A stretch of 64,000 nucleotides of DNA from Bacteroidota bacterium (GTDB taxonomy: Bacteria > Bacteroidota > Bacteroidia > Flavobacteriales > Weeksellaceae). Numbering within the stretch: the stretch's first letter is position 1; each line of letters starts with the position of its first letter. A program made the translations under genes and the position numbers. The stretch spans positions 294,855 to 358,854 of the forward strand of contig JAHIQD010000019.1 of NCBI GenBank assembly GCA_018902795.1. The letters are read 5' to 3'. Under the pieces are notes generated by a model. The model did not search any database and was not told where the DNA came from. It was given only the letters and a program-made list of their open reading frames with translations. Below are positions 49,637-58,299 of the stretch, piece after piece.

Positions 49637-50128
49637 ATGAAAATAGAAGAATCTAATATTGTAGAAACCAGTGATTACAGAGTAATTATTTACCCTGCTT
49701 CTCGACCTTTCACGCCGAAAGAAAGCAAAGTAATTACTGAAAAATTATATGATTTTCTTGCAACCTGGGCAGCACACGGAAAACCGCTTTCTTCCTCTTT
49801 TAAAATTGAGAAAAATCAGTTTATAGTGGTTTGTGTTGATGAAGAAAAGGAAGCAGCTTCTGGCTGTTCCATTGATTCTTTAGGAGGAATAATGAAAGAA
49901 ATCGATCAGGAGTTTCAGCTCGGTTTATTTGATCGTATGAAAGCGAGTTTCGTGGAAAACGGCGAAATTAAAACCATGAAACTGCAGGGTTTCAGAAAAG
50001 CTTTAAAAGAAGGAGATGTCCCTATGGATATTGAAGTTTTTGATTTTTCTAAAAATTCCTATGTCGCTTTTTTAAGTGATTTTCTACTTCCGTTAAAAAG
50101 AAGCTGGGCCGGAATTTACGTTGATTAA
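49637..50128 (+). CDS. conserved protein of unknown function
   Basis: A 163-residue soluble protein. Such proteins often carry the label ABC transporter ATPase in flavobacterial genomes, but there is no Walker A or B motif and no ABC signature, so that label is not supported. Visible: DFLATWAAHGKPLSSSFKIEKNQFIVVCVDEEKEAASGCSIDSL (read in parts as FLATWAAHG and ASGCSIDS), with one Cys in a conserved-looking loop. A beta-alpha pattern is likely. It starts after heptamer repeats and ends with a terminator. Role unknown. Confidence 0.75.
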   Translation: MKIEESNIVETSDYRVIIYPASRPFTPKESKVITEKLYDFLATWAAHGKPLSSSFKIEKNQFIVVCVDEEKEAASGCSIDSLGGIMKEIDQEFQLGLFDRMKASFVENGEIKTMKLQGFRKALKEGDVPMDIEVFDFSKNSYVAFLSDFLLPLKRSWAGIYVD

Positions 50129-50148
50129 TCTGCACAAAATATATCATT

Positions 50149-50178
50149 AAAAGTCTGAATTTTCTCAGACTTTTTTTT
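50149..50178 (+). terminator. Rho-independent terminator
   Basis: AAAAGTCTGA/TCAGACTTTT stem around ATTTTC with a T run. Confidence 0.85.
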
Positions 50179-50194
50179 GGCTGAAATATTTCCC

Positions 50195-50202
50195 TATTTT
50201 TG
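50195..50202 (+). promoter_or_regulatory. -7 promoter element of the glycan cluster
   Basis: TATTTTTG fits TAnnTTTG, 15 bases before the glycosyltransferase ATG. A TTG lies at 50177-50179, a little too close (15 bases). Confidence 0.45.
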
Positions 50203-50217
50203 TTTGATAATATAAAG

Positions 50218-51339
50218 ATGCGCTACAAAATTCTATTTATTTCCTCCTGGTTTCCGAACAAAATTGAACCGACCAACGGAAACTTTGTGCAGCGTCATGC
50301 GGAAGCCGTTTCCCTTCTCCATGATGTAGAAATCCTCCATACGATTGGCGATTCTGATCAAATAGCAACTTTTATCTATGATGAGAAAATCATCAATAAT
50401 GTGCGTACTTTAATTGTTTATTATCAACAAACCGGTAATCCTGTTTTAAATTTTATCCGGAGAATGAAGGCTTACAAAAAAGGTTTGGCCAAAATGAGGC
50501 AGCCCGATTTGGTTCACGCAAATGTTCTTCACAATTCCATGCTTTTCGCGGTTTATCTAAAAAGTAAATTTAGAATTCCCTTTGTGGTGACAGAACATTG
50601 GTCCGGATTTTTGAAAATCAACCGTCACAAACTTTCTAAAATTCAGCTTTTTTCAGCAAAAAAAATTGCTGAAAAAGCATCATTTATTTTGCCCGTAAGC
50701 CATTACCTTTTAAATGATTTAAAAGAAATTGGTTTCAAAAACAAAATGAAAGTTGTTGAAAATGTTGTTGATACGAATTTGTTCCACGTTAAGAATCTGA
50801 AAAATGAGAAACTGGTTTTCCTTCATATTTCTAATTTAATTCAGCTCAAAAACCCAGAAAAAATCATTTCTGCTGCCATCCGATTGTCTGAAGAATATTC
50901 CAATTTTGAACTGCAGATGGGTGGCGATGGTGACATTGAAACGTTAAATGAACTTATTAAAAATTACAATGCAGAAACCTTTATCACCACATTTCCGATG
51001 CTGACTTTGCAGGAAGTTTCCAATAAAATGAGGAAAAGCGACTGTTTTATCCTTTTCAGCGATTATGAAAATTTCCCCTGTGTTTTACTGGAATCACTTT
51101 CAACCGGAACACCCGTAATTGCGACAAAAGTAGGCGGAATTCCTGAAATTATAAATGATAAAAACGGAATTTTAATATCAAATTCGGAACAGGAACTTTA
51201 TGACGCAATGAAGAAAGTGGTAGAGCAGAAAACAAATTTTGACGGTCCGGAAAAACTTCACGAATATATTGAAAGTCGTTTTTCCATGATTAAAATCGCC
51301 GAAAAATTCGATAAAATTTACCGGCAGGTTCTGAACTAA
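50218..51339 (+). CDS. GT4-type glycosyltransferase
   Basis: A 373-residue GT-B glycosyltransferase. The N-terminal domain begins with KILFISSWFPNKIEPTNGNFVQRHA, a glycine/asparagine loop for the acceptor. The C-terminal domain has the donor site SDYENFPCVLLESLSTGTPVIATKVGGIPEI (in parts SDYENFPCVLLES and GTPVIATKVGGIPE) with the ExxxE-like acidic residues. Sugar and acceptor are unknown. I start at the ATG before RYKILF; the longer frame uses a TTG. It is the first gene of a cluster with an asparagine-synthetase-like protein, a flippase and a lipoprotein. Confidence 0.88.
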   Translation: MRYKILFISSWFPNKIEPTNGNFVQRHAEAVSLLHDVEILHTIGDSDQIATFIYDEKIINNVRTLIVYYQQTGNPVLNFIRRMKAYKKGLAKMRQPDLVHANVLHNSMLFAVYLKSKFRIPFVVTEHWSGFLKINRHKLSKIQLFSAKKIAEKASFILPVSHYLLNDLKEIGFKNKMKVVENVVDTNLFHVKNLKNEKLVFLHISNLIQLKNPEKIISAAIRLSEEYSNFELQMGGDGDIETLNELIKNYNAETFITTFPMLTLQEVSNKMRKSDCFILFSDYENFPCVLLESLSTGTPVIATKVGGIPEIINDKNGILISNSEQELYDAMKKVVEQKTNFDGPEKLHEYIESRFSMIKIAEKFDKIYRQVLN

Positions 51340-51416
51340 TTCTTTAAAAAGTCCAGCAGTCATAGTAATTTTCCGTAAATTAACCTTTCCAAAGTATTTC
51401 TTCAGTATATTCAAAA

Positions 51417-53063
51417 ATGAAAAAAGGGTTTTCTATACAGATTTCGGAGCAGGGTGTTGATGTAAAATCTTTTATTTCAGAAGATTACGATAATTTTTTT
51501 CTTCAGAATGAGCGCTTCAACTTTTTACTGGAAGGTGTACTGCTTAATAAGAAAAAATTGCTTCACGAATATGCATTAAAGGATTTCGAAACTTTAATTT
51601 TGGAGCTTTTTGCCCAGAAAAAAGAAGGCCTTATCAGTGAACTGGAAGGCGAAATCCGCGGATTTATTTTTGATAAAAAAGAAAATAAGCTTTTTGTCTT
51701 TACAAATATAACTTCCACACAGAGAGTTTTTTACGGTAAATTCGAAAACAAAATTTTCATTGACACCAGTTTGGTGAGATTCAATGAAACCTTGAAAGAT
51801 TCGGGAAATAATACGGAACCTGATATGGAATCGATTTATCAGTTTTTGTGTTTTAGTAATTTACCCGAAAACAAAACTCCAATTAGTGGAGTTTCAAAAG
51901 TTCTTGATTCAAATTTTCTTGAAATAGACTGCAATAATTTAAAGATCAACGAGAAAGAATATTTTGATCTTTCCCAAATCCCGATATTTCCCAGAAACAA
52001 AAATGATGCAATTGATAAAATTCACGATGTTTTTACCGATTCAGTTTTAATGGAATATCATAAAGATACCGAGTTGGGTAAAAACCATCTTTCGCTTCTG
52101 AGTGGAGGATTGGACAGCCGCGTGGCGATGATGTATGCAATCCAGAATAGTGAAATGCCGGAGAATGCGCTGTGTTTTTCACAATCCGGATATTTCGATC
52201 ACACGATTTCTGAAAAAATCGCGCAGGATTTCGGAATTCATTATGAATTTATACCACTTGATGGCGGAAAATTCCTGTATAAAATTGATGAGCTCACCGA
52301 GATTTCCGAAGGAATGGTTTTCTACACCGGCGGAATTCACGCCAAACATGCAGTGGATCATATGCAGTATGAAAATTTTGGTTTGTTTCACAGCGGACAG
52401 ATTGGTGATGGTGTTTTGGGTGGTTTCAACACCGAGCCACGAAGAAAAAAGCCCACCAGGTATAAAATTGTTGTCAATCCGCAATTTCTTCCTAAAGTTC
52501 AAAATTCTTTGGACGAAATTCTTAAAAAACACGAAACGGAAGAGCTTTTTCTGCTTAGAAACGTAGCGTACAACCGCACGGTTTTGGGTGCGCATGTTTT
52601 TCAGGAAAAGCGGTATCAAACGTCACCGTTTATGAGCCGGGATTTTCTGAAGCTGGCAGCTTCGCTTCCAGAAGAATGGAAATTCAATCACCGGTTTTAT
52701 ATCGATTGGATTAATAAACATTGCAGAGAAGCTACCAAATACCGCTGGGAAAGAACTTTGATGAAGCCTGATGCCCATTGGAAAACAGGTTTCGGAGATA
52801 AAGTTCTAAAACGGGGTTTTAAAATTCTTAATGAAAAGATTTTGAAGACTCCGCAACATTCCAGCATGTATCCTTATCAGTTTTATTTCGATAACGATCT
52901 GGAGATTCAAAAGTATTATCAAAAATATTTTGAAGAAAATCTTTACAGGGTTGAACATTATAAAGAGCTTTCAAACGACGTAATAAATCTATTTAATGCC
53001 GCTGATTTTTATTCAAAATCTCAGGCCGTGAATATTTTAGCGATATTTAAACTTTACTTTTAA
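51417..53063 (+). CDS. asparagine-synthetase-like protein without glutaminase cysteine
   Basis: A 548-residue protein. The C-terminal half is an AsnB-type ATP-pyrophosphatase domain with the PP-loop LSGGLDSR at 228-235. The N-terminal half resembles a glutamine amidotransferase domain, with EGEIRGFIFDKKENKLFVF fitting the family, but the nucleophilic Cys2 is missing (the protein starts MKKGFSIQ). It cannot release ammonia from glutamine in the usual way. Such proteins occur in polysaccharide and peptide clusters, where they form amides with another amine source. It is 77 bases after the glycosyltransferase and 2 bases before the flippase. Product unknown. Confidence 0.83.
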   Translation: MKKGFSIQISEQGVDVKSFISEDYDNFFLQNERFNFLLEGVLLNKKKLLHEYALKDFETLILELFAQKKEGLISELEGEIRGFIFDKKENKLFVFTNITSTQRVFYGKFENKIFIDTSLVRFNETLKDSGNNTEPDMESIYQFLCFSNLPENKTPISGVSKVLDSNFLEIDCNNLKINEKEYFDLSQIPIFPRNKNDAIDKIHDVFTDSVLMEYHKDTELGKNHLSLLSGGLDSRVAMMYAIQNSEMPENALCFSQSGYFDHTISEKIAQDFGIHYEFIPLDGGKFLYKIDELTEISEGMVFYTGGIHAKHAVDHMQYENFGLFHSGQIGDGVLGGFNTEPRRKKPTRYKIVVNPQFLPKVQNSLDEILKKHETEELFLLRNVAYNRTVLGAHVFQEKRYQTSPFMSRDFLKLAASLPEEWKFNHRFYIDWINKHCREATKYRWERTLMKPDAHWKTGFGDKVLKRGFKILNEKILKTPQHSSMYPYQFYFDNDLEIQKYYQKYFEENLYRVEHYKELSNDVINLFNAADFYSKSQAVNILAIFKLYF

Positions 53064-53065
53064 CA

Positions 53066-54310
53066 GTGAAAAGTTTGCAGGAATTTTTACAGAATTTTCT
53101 TAAGAACAAAGGGCAACATATTTTCCTTTCTCTTTTGACTGCAAAAATCTGTGCTTTTCTAGGCGCGCTTTTTATCATCAGAATTTTACCCGAAAATGAA
53201 TTCGGCACAATGAGTATTGTGGCTTCTGTTTTTGCCATTTTTGCACCTTTCAGTGGATTTGGGAGCCAACAGAGTTTGTTGCGGTTTGGTTCTTTAGGCG
53301 ATGATATTGCTGAGAAAAAATCTTTATCTAAATATCTTCTTTTTAAGGGTTTCGGATTTCAGGTGTTATTGAGTGTCATCTTTTTACTGGTCAGCTTTTT
53401 TTATGTCGACAGGTACGAAATTTTTTATATTTTTCTTTTTTTTGCCGTCAGGTTGATTGGGTTTTATTTTTTCAATCATATTCAGTCAGAACTTCGAATC
53501 TTTGGAAATAACCGCCTTTTCGCAACGGTAAATAATGTGGTCAATATATGTGGAGTGATTTTGCTGCTTGTTCTGTCATATTTTTTCGGGTTAACCGGGT
53601 ATCTTTTTGCGATTGCTTTCACACCGTTTTTAGCTCTTTTGTGGTTTAAAAAAGAAGATTTCAGTTTTGTCACGCACGAATTTAATTTCAGTAAAAAAGA
53701 AATCTGGAGTTATGGACTTCATGCTTCGGGAACAGCTTTGCTGTCAGATACGCTTTTTTCGGCAGATGTTTTACTGCTCAGCTTTTTAATGAATGAAAGC
53801 GCAGTCGCCAATTATAAAGTCGCAATTTTAATTCCTGCAAACATTACTTTTCTGGCTTTAACTTTTATGCAGAGTGATTTTCCGGTTTTGGTTAAAAACC
53901 ATCTGAATAGAACGTTTTTGATCAATTATATTTTTAATTATTATAAAATATTTATTCCGGTTACCCTTTTGATTTTTTTAACAGGGTATTTCGCTAAAAC
54001 AGATATTCTGCATGTATTTTTCAGCAGTAGATATTCAGATAATTCTACCGTATTTGCGATTCTATTAGCAGGTTTTTGTATTAATATGTTATTGCGTAAC
54101 CTTTACGGGAATTTGCTTTCGGCAGTAGGAAAAATGAAAACCAATACATTTGTTTCTTTGATTACTTTAGTTCTGTTGCCTGTATTTTCTGTCTTTTTTG
54201 TAAAACGTTTCGGGGTGGAAGGCATGGCGATGAGTTTAAGTTTAAGCATGCTTATAAACGGATTAATGCTGATGTTTTTTTTCCATCTCTACCTTAAAAA
54301 ATTAAAATAA
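53066..54310 (+). CDS. Wzx-like oligosaccharide flippase
   Basis: A 414-residue membrane protein with about twelve hydrophobic segments and the MOP/polysaccharide-transport pattern: LFIIRILPENEFGTMSIVASVFA at the N-terminus. The middle has a GLHASGTALLSDTLFSADVLLLSFLMNE segment that is typical of Wzx. It starts at GTG two bases after the previous stop, so translation is coupled. It should flip lipid-linked glycan units across the inner membrane. Together with the glycosyltransferase it defines a small glycan cluster. Confidence 0.85.
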   Translation: MKSLQEFLQNFLKNKGQHIFLSLLTAKICAFLGALFIIRILPENEFGTMSIVASVFAIFAPFSGFGSQQSLLRFGSLGDDIAEKKSLSKYLLFKGFGFQVLLSVIFLLVSFFYVDRYEIFYIFLFFAVRLIGFYFFNHIQSELRIFGNNRLFATVNNVVNICGVILLLVLSYFFGLTGYLFAIAFTPFLALLWFKKEDFSFVTHEFNFSKKEIWSYGLHASGTALLSDTLFSADVLLLSFLMNESAVANYKVAILIPANITFLALTFMQSDFPVLVKNHLNRTFLINYIFNYYKIFIPVTLLIFLTGYFAKTDILHVFFSSRYSDNSTVFAILLAGFCINMLLRNLYGNLLSAVGKMKTNTFVSLITLVLLPVFSVFFVKRFGVEGMAMSLSLSMLINGLMLMFFFHLYLKKLK

Positions 54311-54312
54311 AT

Positions 54313-54320
54313 TATCTTTG
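54313..54320 (+). promoter_or_regulatory. -7 promoter element five bases before a lipoprotein gene
   Basis: TATCTTTG is exact to TAnnTTTG and ends five bases before the ATG, predicting a leaderless or nearly leaderless message. Confidence 0.45.
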
Positions 54321-54325
54321 CCTTA

Positions 54326-54823
54326 ATGAAAAACCTGTTTTTCTTATCAGTAGTTGCTTTTTTTGCGTTTCTGTCATGCAGAAATGATGAAATGGGCGTG
54401 CAAAAAATCGATCAGATTATTCAGCTTTACATTGATTCTGCCGGACAGGATATGCTGAATAACAATATAAAAGGGGGATATACCAACATTAGAATGAATG
54501 ATGTGAACGGTCTTACCGACACTGCCCCGGTAACTTTCGGTTCAAAAAAAAATGCGGACACAGTGAGCTATATTGAATATCTGGCAGGAGCTAGACGCAT
54601 CAGAATTGATTCCTCGGCAAATTCAAAAACGTACGAATCGAAAATCGCACTGCTGATGACCAAGAAAATAAGCAATACAGCAAGTGTAATTATCAACGAT
54701 ACCATGAGAATTCAGTATCACTGGACGCCGGATCTGTTTCAGGTTTCTAAAATTTGGTATAATAACCAACTGAAATTCACCAAAATGAGTGACGAACTCA
54801 ATATCGTTAAAATCTCAAAATAA
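54326..54823 (+). CDS. lipoprotein, unknown
   Basis: A 165-residue lipoprotein with signal ending in lipobox FLSC (Cys18). The mature part contains KIDQIIQLYIDSAGQDMLNNNIKGGYTNIRMNDVNG (in parts QIIQLYIDSAG and GGYTNIRMND) and looks beta-rich towards the end. No family is recognised. It follows the flippase by 15 bases but has its own -7 box. It may be a surface component made with the glycan cluster; that is only inferred from position. Confidence 0.65.
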   Translation: MKNLFFLSVVAFFAFLSCRNDEMGVQKIDQIIQLYIDSAGQDMLNNNIKGGYTNIRMNDVNGLTDTAPVTFGSKKNADTVSYIEYLAGARRIRIDSSANSKTYESKIALLMTKKISNTASVIINDTMRIQYHWTPDLFQVSKIWYNNQLKFTKMSDELNIVKISK

Positions 54824-54843
54824 TCATTAAATTTGTGTCTTAC

Positions 54844-54879
54844 TTTTTGATAATTAATGTCATTATTAATTATCAAAAA
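54844..54879. repeat. 15-bp perfect inverted repeat
   Basis: TTTTTGATAATTAAT and ATTAATTATCAAAAA around GTCATT. It is very AT-rich and has no T run after it, so a simple terminator is unlikely. It overlaps the heptamer repeat upstream of serS. Confidence 0.7.
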
Positions 54880-54903
54880 TTCATCACTAATTATCAATTT
54901 TCA
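54862..54903 (+). repeat. degenerate heptamers before serS
   Basis: In 7-base phase: ATTATTA, ATTATCA, AAAATTC, ATCACTA, ATTATCA, ATTTTCA; the run ends seven bases before the serS ATG at 54911. The first two units belong also to the inverted repeat. Confidence 0.6.
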
Positions 54904-54910
54904 ACCATAT

Positions 54911-56179
54911 ATGCTACAGGTTAATTTTTTGCGCGAAAACAAAGAGTGCGTTTTAGAAGGTTTACAGAAAAGAAGTTTTAAGCAGTTAGAACTGGTGGAG
55001 GAAGCCATTTCAACTGATGACGAAAGAAAAAAACATCAGTTTGAGCTCGACCAGAATCTGGCGGAAATGAACAAGATTTCGAAAGAAATCGGGATTTTAA
55101 TGAAAGAAGGAAAAAAAGAGGAAGCTGAATCTGCAAAATCTAAAACCGCTGAATTCAAAGAAAACGCGCAAAATCTACAGCAAAAATTAAAAGATTCGGA
55201 AGCAAAACTTCTTGATATTTTGTACCTGATTCCAAACATTCCCTACGAAAAAGTAGTGGCAGGAACTTCTGCAGAAGACAATGAAATTATTTACCAGTCG
55301 CATGACGTAGAAGGTTTAGGTGAAGGTGCTATTCCGCATTGGGAGCTCGCAAAAAAATACAATTTGATTGACTTTGAACTCGGTGTAAAAATTGCAGGAG
55401 CTGGTTTTCCGGTTTATTTCGGGAAAGGGGCGAGGCTGCAAAGATCTTTGGTTCAGTATTTCCTGGATAAAAATACGGATGCAGGTTATTTAGAAGTCAA
55501 TCCGCCACATGTGGTGAACGAAGCCTCAGGTTACGGAACGGGACAATTGCCAGATAAGGAGGGCCAAATGTATTTTGTTAACGAAGACAATTTATATTTA
55601 ATTCCTACAGCAGAAGTGCCGGTAACGAATCTGTACCGCGACGTTTTACTGGATGAAAAGGATTTACCAATAAAAAACACTGCATTTTCTCAGTGTTACA
55701 GAAGAGAAGCCGGAAGTTACGGAGCACATGTGCGTGGTTTGAACAGGCTGCATCAGTTTGAAAAAGTAGAAATCGTGCGTCTGGAAAAACCTGAAAATTC
55801 TTACGCAGCGCTGGAAGAAATGGTGGAGCATGTAAAATCAATATTGGTTGATTTAGAACTTCCTTTCAGGATCTTGAGACTTTGTGGAGGCGATATGGGC
55901 TTTACATCGGCGATGACTTACGATTTTGAAGTATGGAGCGCAGCACAGGAAAAATGGCTGGAAGTTTCTTCAGTTTCGAATTTTGAAACCTTCCAGGCAA
56001 ACCGTTTAAAATGTAGATTTAAAGGTGACGGAAAAACACAACTGGTTCATACGCTGAACGGTTCTGCAATGGCATTGCCGAGAATTATGGCAGCACTTCT
56101 GGAGAACAACCAGACTGAAAACGGCATCCGGATCCCTGCAAAAATTGCAGCGTATACGAGATTTGAGAGTATTGATTAA
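54911..56179 (+). CDS. serS: SerS, seryl-tRNA synthetase
   Basis: A 422-residue class II synthetase. The N-terminal coiled-coil arm (about 25-105) binds the long variable arm of tRNA-Ser. Motif 2 is CYRREAGSYGAHVRGLNRLHQFEKVE and motif 3 is LNGSAMALPRIMAALLENNQ. The TAEVP segment (LIPTAEVPVTN) contacts serine. The start is the ATG before LQVNFLRENKE; the codons upstream belong to the repeat. Length and order are normal. A terminator follows. Confidence 0.96.
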   Translation: MLQVNFLRENKECVLEGLQKRSFKQLELVEEAISTDDERKKHQFELDQNLAEMNKISKEIGILMKEGKKEEAESAKSKTAEFKENAQNLQQKLKDSEAKLLDILYLIPNIPYEKVVAGTSAEDNEIIYQSHDVEGLGEGAIPHWELAKKYNLIDFELGVKIAGAGFPVYFGKGARLQRSLVQYFLDKNTDAGYLEVNPPHVVNEASGYGTGQLPDKEGQMYFVNEDNLYLIPTAEVPVTNLYRDVLLDEKDLPIKNTAFSQCYRREAGSYGAHVRGLNRLHQFEKVEIVRLEKPENSYAALEEMVEHVKSILVDLELPFRILRLCGGDMGFTSAMTYDFEVWSAAQEKWLEVSSVSNFETFQANRLKCRFKGDGKTQLVHTLNGSAMALPRIMAALLENNQTENGIRIPAKIAAYTRFESID

Positions 56180-56202
56180 AAGATTATATCCCCGAAATAA
56201 AC

Positions 56203-56231
56203 AAGCCACCGAAATTCCGGTGGCTTTTTTT
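56203..56231. terminator. bidirectional terminator
   Basis: AAGCCACCG/CGGTGGCTT stem between serS and the convergent lipoprotein gene, with a T run on the plus strand. Confidence 0.88.
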
Positions 56232-57015
56232 ATTCTGTAGTGATGATTATTTTCTTGTCTTTATTGGTAAGTGATTTCCCTTTGTCGAGTAAATCATTGC
56301 TCCGGACATTAATCTGAATGGTATTATTGTCGATCTGTTTCACAAAATCATGCTTGCCGGTGATGGATTTTATTGGTTTCTGAAATTTCATGGTACTGGT
56401 GAAATTCATATTGAACATCTTCATCATTCCAATCATTCCCTGCGCCATTTGCCTGCCGTAAACTTCTATGGAATCGCTTTTGGTCTGAGGTTTCGCAGCT
56501 TCTGCTGATGGTGTGTTTTTTCCGATTTCGTTCAGAAACTCAGTGGCATTAAGTTTATCGGTATCAATCGTTAGTACTTTTCCGTCCCAAGTTGCGGCAT
56601 TCTGAAGGGGAAGACTTTTCAGCTGTTTGCTTTGGGAGAGCAGGGCTGCTATTTCGCCGGGTAATAATTTGTCATATTTGAGGGAAAGTCCGTATACTTC
56701 ACCTTTTTGCTTATTCACTTTCATGAAAAGTTTTTTCAGCACTTTCGCTGAATCTTCATTGACGGTAATTTTTCCGGTTTTTTGGATGTCGTAAAGGCTC
56801 TTCCAGTCCGTAGTAAGGTTGCTTATTTCTTTTGAATTCTGAAGGACTTCAGCTTTGCTGCCCATCGTTTTCATCATTCCCAGCATACTTTGATCCATTA
56901 AAATATGAGATTCCATGCTGGTTGCGGAATCTTTATAATAAGTGGTTTCCGTATTCACCGAACAGGACTGTAAACCGAAAACGGCCAAAACAAGCACGAG
57001 AAAATGTTTCATCAT
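56230..57015 (-). CDS. lipoprotein, unknown
   Basis: A 261-residue lipoprotein: MMKHFLVLVLAVFGLQSC is a signal with lipobox LQSC (Cys18 from the first of two ATGs). The mature protein opens with TTYYKDSATSMES and has a Met-rich stretch (MDQSMLGMMKTMGSK) and a second one later (MAQGMIGMMKMFNMNF). The final region is beta-rich with NNTIQINVRSNDLLD. I do not recognise the family. The Met-rich segments might bind copper, and the cbb3 assembly genes lie next door, but this is only a suggestion. Confidence 0.7.
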   Translation of the reverse strand: MMKHFLVLVLAVFGLQSCSVNTETTYYKDSATSMESHILMDQSMLGMMKTMGSKAEVLQNSKEISNLTTDWKSLYDIQKTGKITVNEDSAKVLKKLFMKVNKQKGEVYGLSLKYDKLLPGEIAALLSQSKQLKSLPLQNAATWDGKVLTIDTDKLNATEFLNEIGKNTPSAEAAKPQTKSDSIEVYGRQMAQGMIGMMKMFNMNFTSTMKFQKPIKSITGKHDFVKQIDNNTIQINVRSNDLLDKGKSLTNKDKKIIITTE

Positions 57016-57102
57016 ATTTAATTTGAATTCTAATATTTGATTCAAATTGGAGACCAAAGTTAAAGTTTGGCAATGAATGATGATTTTTGGGCAGTAAAGA
57101 AA

Positions 57103-57846
57103 TTAATGACAGGTTGCGTGATTGCCTTGTTGGTGTTCTTTAGAATCATTGTGAATCACCTGTAAAGCTTCCTTTTTAGGCGAAATGTATGGAATGCCGA
57201 CTTCCAGGCCGCGCAGGATGAAAAGGCCGCCTAAAACAATCATCATTACCGGAACGAATTTCAGGATTTTTATTCTGAAAGCCGTTGTCATCAGGTTGCC
57301 AAGCAATACAACGAAAAACATAAAAGGCAGCGTTCCGAAACCGAAAAGTGCCATGAAAGCGGCGCTCTGCCAAATTCCGCCTGACGCTAAACTTGCTGTT
57401 AATGCCATGTAAACCATTCCGCAGGGTAATAAACCGTTCAGAATTCCCGTAGTAAAACGCGATCTGTAATCCGCTTTCTGAAGAAGTTTGCCCAGATTCA
57501 TTTTTACTTTGAACAGGAATTTAGACAGAAATGGAATTTTGGAAGCAAAATCTTTTCCGCCAAAAGAAAACACGGCCATCAAAATCAGTAAAGCTCCTAC
57601 AGCAACGGTTAAATACTGCTGGAAACCCGCCAATTGGAAACCCTGTCCTACAATGCCCAAAACAGCTCCCAGAATAGAGTAGGTTAAGATTCTGCCAAAC
57701 TGATACGTAAGGTTCTGAAGATAGTAATTGGTTGCCTGTTTCTTGGTTAAACCCATGGAAAGCGCAATCGGTCCGCACATCCCGATACAGTGAAAACCGG
57801 ATGCGAAACCTAAACCCAGGGCCGAAATGATGAGTGCTATTTCCAT
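57103..57846 (-). CDS. SafE/UreH-type membrane protein of the cbb3 locus
   Basis: A 247-residue six-helix membrane protein of the DsbD/UreH-like TauE/SafE branch. The motif FHCIGMCGPIALSMG at about residues 18-32 carries His and two Cys suited to bind copper; CGMVYMALTASLASGG is the corresponding part of the second half. A His-rich end (NDSKEHQQGNHATCH) supports metal binding. The gene is the last of the cbb3 locus and overlaps the fixH/ccoH gene by ten bases. It probably moves copper or reductant for oxidase assembly; that is inferred from motif and place. Confidence 0.85.
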   Translation of the reverse strand: MEIALIISALGLGFASGFHCIGMCGPIALSMGLTKKQATNYYLQNLTYQFGRILTYSILGAVLGIVGQGFQLAGFQQYLTVAVGALLILMAVFSFGGKDFASKIPFLSKFLFKVKMNLGKLLQKADYRSRFTTGILNGLLPCGMVYMALTASLASGGIWQSAAFMALFGFGTLPFMFFVVLLGNLMTTAFRIKILKFVPVMMIVLGGLFILRGLEVGIPYISPKKEALQVIHNDSKEHQQGNHATCH

Positions 57847-58292
57847 TGAACGTCGTAATCGAGCTGATATGGTTTTTTATCCTGATGCCAATTTATTTTT
57901 AAAGTATAGGAACCTTTAGAAAGTACTTTTGAAGGAATAAGAAACTGTTTGTTTTGATCTAAAATCAACTCTTTTTTCACATCAAGATTACCATCATCGG
58001 TCCTGAACAGATTAAAGTTTACTTTTGAATTGTCGGTTGCCAAAGTTTCCGGGAACGTGATGCTTATTCCTTCTGCCGTCTGTTTGTAAACCGGTTTCTC
58101 ACTAAGATGATCTGCATTGTTTTTTGCATTGATCACTTCCTGATAAGTAAGTTCGTCCTGATAATAGTTATCAGAAATAAGTTCCGAATTTTTCATTCCG
58201 TTTGAAAATACAAAGATCATAAACAGAATAAATATGATAAAAGAACCGAGCGCCAAAACGACTCCGTGTCCCCAACTGAATTTTTTTAACAT
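57837..58292 (-). CDS. FixH/CcoH-family cbb3 oxidase assembly protein
   Basis: A 151-residue protein with one membrane helix (about 12-32, VVLALGSFIIFILFMIFVF) and a periplasmic beta domain that fits FixH (NYYQDELTYQEVINAKNNADHL, later YTLKINWHQDKKPYQLD). Members stabilise and help assemble cbb3-type cytochrome oxidase. It lies eight bases after ccoG and overlaps the SafE gene, so it is firmly within the operon. Length is that of flavobacterial FixH. The tail ends DVQWK. Confidence 0.88.
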   Translation of the reverse strand: MLKKFSWGHGVVLALGSFIIFILFMIFVFSNGMKNSELISDNYYQDELTYQEVINAKNNADHLSEKPVYKQTAEGISITFPETLATDNSKVNFNLFRTDDGNLDVKKELILDQNKQFLIPSKVLSKGSYTLKINWHQDKKPYQLDYDVQWK

Positions 58293-58299
58293 AACTTTT

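Noticed and set aside
54844..54879. Terminator of the lipoprotein gene
   Set aside because: The 15-bp stem is almost wholly A/T and is not followed by a T run on either strand in the right direction.
48754..54903. CRISPR-like array from the spaced repeats
   Set aside because: Units are 7 bp, contiguous and degenerate, without spacers or cas genes.
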